This document shows, in pieces, positions 5,293 through 8,606 of a stretch of 8,606 bases of DNA; position 1 is the first letter of the stretch; the number at the start of each line of letters is the position of its first letter. Origin of the DNA: CAYGZA01 sp964354135 (GTDB taxonomy: Bacteria > Planctomycetota > Planctomycetia > Pirellulales > Thermoguttaceae). Location of the stretch: positions 1 through 8,606 of the forward strand of contig CAYGZA010000297.1 of NCBI GenBank assembly GCA_964354135.1, written 5' to 3'. The notes beneath the pieces were generated by a model that was given only the letters and a program-made list of their open reading frames with translations, made no database searches and was not told the origin of the DNA. A program made the position numbers and the translations under genes.

Positions 5293-6485
5293 CAGGGTTG
5301 CCAAGGGCGGCCCCACGCGACTTGGCCCTCCACCACGGTAGAACGGACGCGGAACTCCGCAACGTCTTCACCGGCCCGTGGGGCCACGAGGTCGAACTGC
5401 ACGAGATCGGCCGCGTCGCCCGGCTCGAAGCCCCCCGGTTCCAGCCCCAACAGTGCCGCCGGATGATGGACGGCCATGCGAACCGCGGTTGCCAAATCGA
5501 CGCCGGCGAAGTGCATCACGTTGGCCACCCCGGCGCTTAACCCCCGCGAGGCACCGGCCATGATTTCCCGTTGACCGGCGATCACCAGCCGCCCGCTGGG
5601 CAGAATCTCCACGTCGCAAAAGGGACTGGAGTAGAAGCCGGGGGGCTGGCCCGCCTGGCCCGAGATGTCGCTCACCAGGATACACCGCTCCGGGGTCTTG
5701 GCGCGGACGAAGACCTTGACCACCGCGGGCGGCAAGTGGTGGCCGTCGACGATCAGCCCGGCCGCGAGCCGGTCGTCGGCCAGTTGCTCCCAGAGGTAGT
5801 TCACCAGACGAGGGAGCATGACGTGGGAGCCGTTGCCGAGGTGCGTGCTCATTCGCGCCCCCGCGTCGACCGCGGCGCGGATCTGCTCGAGCCTTGCCGA
5901 GGTGTGCCCGATGGCCACGATGACTCCGGTGTCGGCAGCGCGGCGGATGAAGGAGGCCGACTCCTCAAACTCGGCCGACGCGGTGAGGATGCGAATCCGC
6001 CCACCGGCCGCTTCCTGAAGGCGTTGGAACTCGTCCCAGTCGGGCCGGCGGCAATGCTGCCTCGGATGCGCCCCGCGAGCGCCATCTTCCGCCGTAATAT
6101 AGGGTCCCTCGAGGTGGATCCCCGGGATGCGCCGGGCCAGATCGGGCGACGCGTCGCAGGCCGCGGCGATGGATCGCAGCGCGTGTTTCAGTACGGGAAA
6201 ACCCTCGGTCGTCAACGTGGGACAAAGCCGCGTCACCCCGAACTGCTCGAACGCACGAACGATCGGCTCCACCTTCTCAGGCGTCAGCGACGAGGAGCTG
6301 AATTCCTGCCCGCCGAAGCCGTTGACCTGCAAGTCAATCAACCCGGGACAAAGCCAGGACCACTCTTCGCGACGGGACGCTGCCTTCAGCTCCGGTCCGG
6401 CGCCCCCGATCTTCGCGATCTTCGCGCCATCCGTCTCGACGCACACCGGGTGGCCCGTGTCGAACCGCCGCCCCCAGACTTCCAT
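5289..6485 (-). CDS. nagA: N-acetylglucosamine-6-phosphate deacetylase-like amidohydrolase
   Basis: The 398-residue product has the usual NagA length (about 380-400). NagA removes acetate from GlcNAc-6-phosphate in the cytoplasm, feeding amino-sugar catabolism and cell-wall recycling. Visible elements: 'PGLIDLQVNGFGG' (47-59), where NagA has Q-x-N instead of H-x-H; metal ligand Glu126 in 'GIHLEGPYI'; 'GAHP' (139-141 region); metal histidines His194 ('IGHTSA') and His215 ('STHLGNGSH'); 'DGHHLPP'; and catalytic Asp273 in 'LVSDISGQAG'. The 'THLGNGSH' segment differs from the usual 'THLFNAM', so this is a divergent clade and the exact substrate is uncertain. The start is ATG 6485 with GGAGG 6 bases upstream. 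The frame stays open to 7208, but that extension crosses a terminator and another gene and is rejected. No nagB or transporter is adjacent. Confidence 0.82.
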   Translation of the reverse strand: MEVWGRRFDTGHPVCVETDGAKIAKIGGAGPELKAASRREEWSWLCPGLIDLQVNGFGGQEFSSSSLTPEKVEPIVRAFEQFGVTRLCPTLTTEGFPVLKHALRSIAAACDASPDLARRIPGIHLEGPYITAEDGARGAHPRQHCRRPDWDEFQRLQEAAGGRIRILTASAEFEESASFIRRAADTGVIVAIGHTSARLEQIRAAVDAGARMSTHLGNGSHVMLPRLVNYLWEQLADDRLAAGLIVDGHHLPPAVVKVFVRAKTPERCILVSDISGQAGQPPGFYSSPFCDVEILPSGRLVIAGQREIMAGASRGLSAGVANVMHFAGVDLATAVRMAVHHPAALLGLEPGGFEPGDAADLVQFDLVAPRAGEDVAEFRVRSTVVEGQVAWGRPWQPC

Positions 6486-6491
6486 GGCAAG

Positions 6492-6496
6492 CCTCC
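6492..6496 (-). promoter_or_regulatory. Shine-Dalgarno site that sets the start of the NagA-like gene
   Basis: GGAGG on the minus strand lies 6 bases before the ATG at 6483-6485. It supports a 398-residue protein over the open-frame extension of more than 200 codons. Confidence 0.7.
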
Positions 6497-6566
6497 GAGG
6501 GCACTTTAGCGGATCCGCGGCCGGCGATAAAGGGACGGGCCGGGGGACGGAAACGCGGCCCGCCCG

Positions 6567-6594
6567 CGGTCGGCGGTCGGCGATCGGCGGTCGG
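6567..6594. repeat. Four tandem 7-bp units CGGTCGG
   Basis: Units at 6567, 6574, 6581 (CGATCGG variant) and 6588 follow head to tail in the short stretch between the NagA-like start and the terminator of the next gene upstream. The array is non-coding and could vary in copy number by slippage. It may lie in the NagA-like promoter region. Confidence 0.75.
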
Positions 6595-6595
6595 C

Positions 6596-6643
6596 AAGAA
6601 AAAAACGGCCGGGATGCCCACTCGCTCAAAGTGGGAATCCCGG
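6596..6643 (-). terminator. Strong intrinsic terminator of the 6695-7108 gene
   Basis: A 14-bp stem (6609-6622 with 6630-6643, 13 of 14 paired) closes a 7-base loop. On the minus strand it is followed, after CCG, by seven T residues (complement of 6599-6605) and CTT. It lies 52 bp past the stop of the small exported-protein gene and separates that transcript from the NagA-like gene. Confidence 0.85.
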
Positions 6644-6694
6644 TGAGGTTTGACTCGCCGATAATTCGCCGGGAGACAAGTCGCCGTGTCGGCC

Positions 6695-7108
6695 TCAGTC
6701 GGACCGCGCGGCGGAGCGCGACGGGGTCACCACGGTGATTGCGGGGGCCTGCGGGCCGGCCCAGCGGAAGGGGCGATAGCCGTCGCTCGAGGCCCAATGG
6801 GGAGCGTATTCGCCGTGGAACGGGTCCCCAACGGCCTGCGGCCGGGAATTGGAGAACCCAAACCATCGAAGCGCCGCCAGACGCCTGGCCCGCTCCGCTG
6901 CCCGGAACTCCGCCTTCTGGCGAACCGCCGTCTTCGGGTCCTGGTACTGGCGTAAGGATTGTTCGTAGAACCACATCTCGGGCGTCGCACTCACCTCGCC
7001 CGGGGAGATGCCGATGCCCGATTTGGAGTCGCTGCCGACCGGTGACTTCGCCAGGCACGGCACCGCAAGGAAAAGGAAAACGACGGAAGCAAGGGGCAGC
7101 GATTTCAT
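6695..7108 (-). CDS. Conserved planctomycete exported protein of unknown function
   Basis: The 137-residue protein has an N-terminal signal peptide (MKSLPLASVVFLFLAVPCLA, likely cleaved after residue 20), so the rest is periplasmic or surface-located. A central helical, charged region (about 42-82: 'TPEMWFYEQSLRQYQDPKTA', then 'KAEFRAAERARRLAALRW') leads to 'FGFSNSRP' (83-90), 'HGEYAPHW' and an aromatic 'GYRPFRW' tail. I recognise this pattern from uncharacterised proteins in Planctomycetota (recall, not a search); no enzymatic motif is visible. ATG 7108 has AGGAGA 7 bases upstream. It appears to be a single-gene transcript, with its own terminator downstream and a candidate promoter about 210 bp upstream. 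The C-terminal Ser/Arg tail may vary. Confidence 0.75.
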   Translation of the reverse strand: MKSLPLASVVFLFLAVPCLAKSPVGSDSKSGIGISPGEVSATPEMWFYEQSLRQYQDPKTAVRQKAEFRAAERARRLAALRWFGFSNSRPQAVGDPFHGEYAPHWASSDGYRPFRWAGPQAPAITVVTPSRSAARSD

Positions 7109-7314
7109 TGCCAGGTCTCCTATTGGGCCCAGAGTTTCGTTCCGACTTGTGCCGCGCGGCCCAACAGACCGGGTGCAGGCCGCCAGGCCCCCGAAGAATC
7201 ATCCCCAAAGGGTGCCTTACTCAGGCTTTCGGCGTTCCGGCGGCGGTGGGTTTAGGGAAGTTCTAGCGGATATGACGGAGAAACGGGGGCGATGTGAAAA
7301 TGGGGAGACTGCAC

Positions 7315-7342
7315 AAATTACGAACCCCGTAGCGGTTGTCAA
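7315..7342 (-). promoter_or_regulatory. Candidate sigma-70 promoter of the 6695-7108 gene
   Basis: On the minus strand a perfect TTGACA (7337-7342) is followed after 16 bp by TAATTT (7315-7320, 3 of 6 to TATAAT). It lies in the gap between the anti-sigma stop and the exported-protein start. Transcription would start near 7308, leaving a leader of about 200 nt (7109-7308). That leader contains short hairpins such as GCCT-GAGTA-AGGC, but I cannot match it to a known riboswitch class. Confidence 0.4.
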
Positions 7343-7387
7343 GAGGAGTGACATCTGCCAGGCCGTGGCGAGAGCGCCGAATCGGCC

Positions 7388-8248
7388 TCAGGTGACCGGC
7401 CCGCCACCGGTCTCCAGGAGGAATCGCTCGTAGTCCCGCGATTCCCCTTCGATGACCAGGACATAGAGGACGTCTCCCTCCTGCCAGATCGCGGTGCATC
7501 GCTGCCCGGTGGCTAACATCGGGGTCGGAGGAGGCCCCGCCCCAAGACCGGACAAGTTCCACTGGACGACGTACACCGTCCCCGAGATCCCGCTGGGCGC
7601 CGCGATATCGTAAGCGACGCCACTGCGCCCCAGGAAGCCGGCCACCGATCGCCAGCGGACCTGACGCGCCCGCGCGGGAATGGCCCGGCTGAGCGGATAT
7701 CCGCCGGGAGGAGGCGGGCCGATGCCCAACAACACCCCAGTGCCCCGGGCGTCCTCGTTAAAGAACGCGATGGCCTGGTGCTGAAGCTCTTCCGGACGAT
7801 CTGCGGAGGGCCTCGGCAAGTTCAGAATCACCGCCAGAAGCAGCGAGGCTGCCAAGGCCGCGCAACCGGTGGCGACGTACCATCCCCAGTGCAACCTGCG
7901 GCGCGGGGTGCTTACCGCAGCCTCCGGGGGCTCATTGAGGGCGGCAGGCTCCCGGGCGGCGGAAAGGACGCGGAGTCCGTCGGCAGGCTCGGGAGACGTG
8001 GCCGCCAGCCGGGCGAGGATCCGATCCGCCAAGCCATCCGGCACGGGCACGTCCTGAAATGCCTGAGCCAAGGCCCGGTCGGTCCGCTGAACTCGGTCGT
8101 ACAAGTCCTCGACGTGCGGTGAGACGGCCAACTTCTCGGCCAAGAGCGCCATAGAGGGGTCCGAGATATCGTCGCTGCCGGGGCGGCATGCCTCCAGGGC
8201 TTCGAGGATGCGGGGATCGCGGATCGGCTGGTCTTCCACGTGCTTCAC
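7388..8248 (-). CDS. Membrane-bound anti-sigma factor-like protein
   Basis: The 286-residue protein starts with GTG 8248, sharing GTGA with the sigma gene stop, so the two are translationally coupled and probably co-regulated. Residues 1-85 form a cytoplasmic helical region ('MALLAEKL', 'VEDLYDRVQRTDRALAQAF', 'PDGLADRILARL') typical of planctomycete anti-sigma proteins that hold an ECF sigma factor. It lacks the HxxxCxxC zinc motif of classical ZAS domains. A single transmembrane helix (about 121-143) is followed by an extracytoplasmic domain of about 140 residues, with 'VAGFLGRSGVAYDI', 'GTVYVVQW' and 'VLYVLVIEGE' suggesting beta strands; it may sense a signal or bind a partner. The function follows from position and topology. 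I do not recognise the outer domain. Confidence 0.75.
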   Translation of the reverse strand: MKHVEDQPIRDPRILEALEACRPGSDDISDPSMALLAEKLAVSPHVEDLYDRVQRTDRALAQAFQDVPVPDGLADRILARLAATSPEPADGLRVLSAAREPAALNEPPEAAVSTPRRRLHWGWYVATGCAALAASLLLAVILNLPRPSADRPEELQHQAIAFFNEDARGTGVLLGIGPPPPGGYPLSRAIPARARQVRWRSVAGFLGRSGVAYDIAAPSGISGTVYVVQWNLSGLGAGPPPTPMLATGQRCTAIWQEGDVLYVLVIEGESRDYERFLLETGGGPVT

Positions 8249-8606
8249 CCTTGGCGGCTTGCCGTCCTCCGCGGCCGCCCGGCTTCAGTCTGCCCGTCCA
8301 TCTCGAACAAGTAGGATCGCAATTGCCCCTTGGCCCGGGCCAAACGGCTCATCACCGTGCCGATCGGCAGGTCCAGCTTTTCGGCGATCTCCCGGTAGGA
8401 GCAGTTCTCGAAGTAAAACATGATCAACACGAGGCGATACGGTATCGGAAGCTGATCGATCGCCCGTTGGAGCCGCTCCTTGTCGATCTCCTCCGCGGCG
8501 GGGGGCTCGGCGGGGATCGTCTCCACGCTCAGTTGAATACTCCCTGCGGGGGTGGGCCGGCATTTCCGGCAACTCTTCGCGAAACAATTCCGCAAGATCG
8601 AGAAGA
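8245..8606 (-). CDS. ECF-family RNA polymerase sigma-70 factor, C-terminal part (5' end outside window)
   Basis: The frame is open to the right window edge, giving about 120 residues; the TTG near 8595 is internal, because 'FSILRNCF' continues the usual region-2/linker boundary of ECF sigma factors. A variable linker leads to region 4 (roughly the 'RLQRAIDQLPIPYRLVLIMF' helix, then 'NCSYREIAEKLDLPIGTVMSRLARAKGQLRSYL'), a helix-turn-helix that reads the -35 element. The '-IGTVMSRLARAK-' recognition helix is diagnostic. Region 2 (core polymerase and -10 binding) lies beyond the window. It is followed, with a GTGA overlap, by its presumed membrane anti-sigma gene, so it is probably released by an envelope signal. 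Which promoters it controls cannot be seen. Confidence 0.9.
   Translation of the reverse strand, partial: FSILRNCFAKSCRKCRPTPAGSIQLSVETIPAEPPAAEEIDKERLQRAIDQLPIPYRLVLIMFYFENCSYREIAEKLDLPIGTVMSRLARAKGQLRSYLFEMDGQTEAGRPRRTASRQG

Noticed and set aside
5571..6509. 312-codon plus-strand open frame antisense to the NagA-like gene
   Set aside because: Low-complexity composition and no recognisable motif; the minus strand carries a complete enzyme.
6486..7208. N-terminal extension of the NagA-like frame to 639 codons
   Set aside because: It crosses an intrinsic terminator and overlaps the exported-protein gene in another frame. The family length and a GGAGG site both place the start at 6485.
7109..7308. 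c-di-GMP (GEMM) riboswitch in the leader of the exported-protein gene
   Set aside because: A segment resembling 'AACGCCGAAAGCC' caught attention, but the conserved GEMM core and its loop elements are not there in order.

Overview
The window looks like a piece of a high-GC draft genome or metagenome-assembled genome from the Planctomycetota, probably Pirellulales-like. The reasons are a PEP-CTERM protein, a zinc-motif-free anti-sigma factor behind an ECF sigma gene, a short exported protein with the 'MWFYEQ ... RWFGFSNSRP' signature I associate with this phylum, and dispersed GC-rich palindromic repeats between genes. A run of 10 N (1414-1423) marks a contig join.

Layout: the plus strand opens with the 3' part of a fucose-isomerase-like gene (2-583), then repeat copy A (603-704) and two small hairpins. 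A minus-strand PEP-CTERM gene (829-1571) follows, split out of frame by the N run. Its upstream region leads into repeat copy B (1820-1931), a 22-bp tandem duplication and an 11-bp-stem palindrome. These repeats supply the last ~35 codons and the stop codon of a minus-strand secretin-like gene (1923-3350). About 400 bp without a credible gene follow, then nadC (3753-4703, minus). A plus-strand helix-hairpin-helix (ComEA-like) gene ends at 5292; its natural N-terminus appears to be cut by an in-frame TAG at 4900-4902. It converges, with a 4-bp overlap, on a NagA-like deacetylase gene (5289-6485, minus). A clear intrinsic terminator (6596-6643) closes a small exported-protein gene (6695-7108, minus), which has a long leader and a candidate sigma-70 promoter. 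The right end is an anti-sigma gene (7388-8248) translationally coupled (GTGA overlap) to the 3' part of an ECF sigma-70 gene (8245-8606, cut by the window edge).

How the genes work together: only the sigma/anti-sigma pair is clearly one functional unit. Fucose isomerase and NagA-like genes fit sugar and amino-sugar catabolism but are not in one operon here. nadC is NAD biosynthesis. I see no CRISPR, phage, defence or biosynthetic system, and no convincing new multi-gene system. The most interesting points are the repeat elements that have become coding sequence in the secretin-like gene, the paired repeats bracketing the PEP-CTERM gene, and the apparent nonsense codon in the ComEA-like gene.
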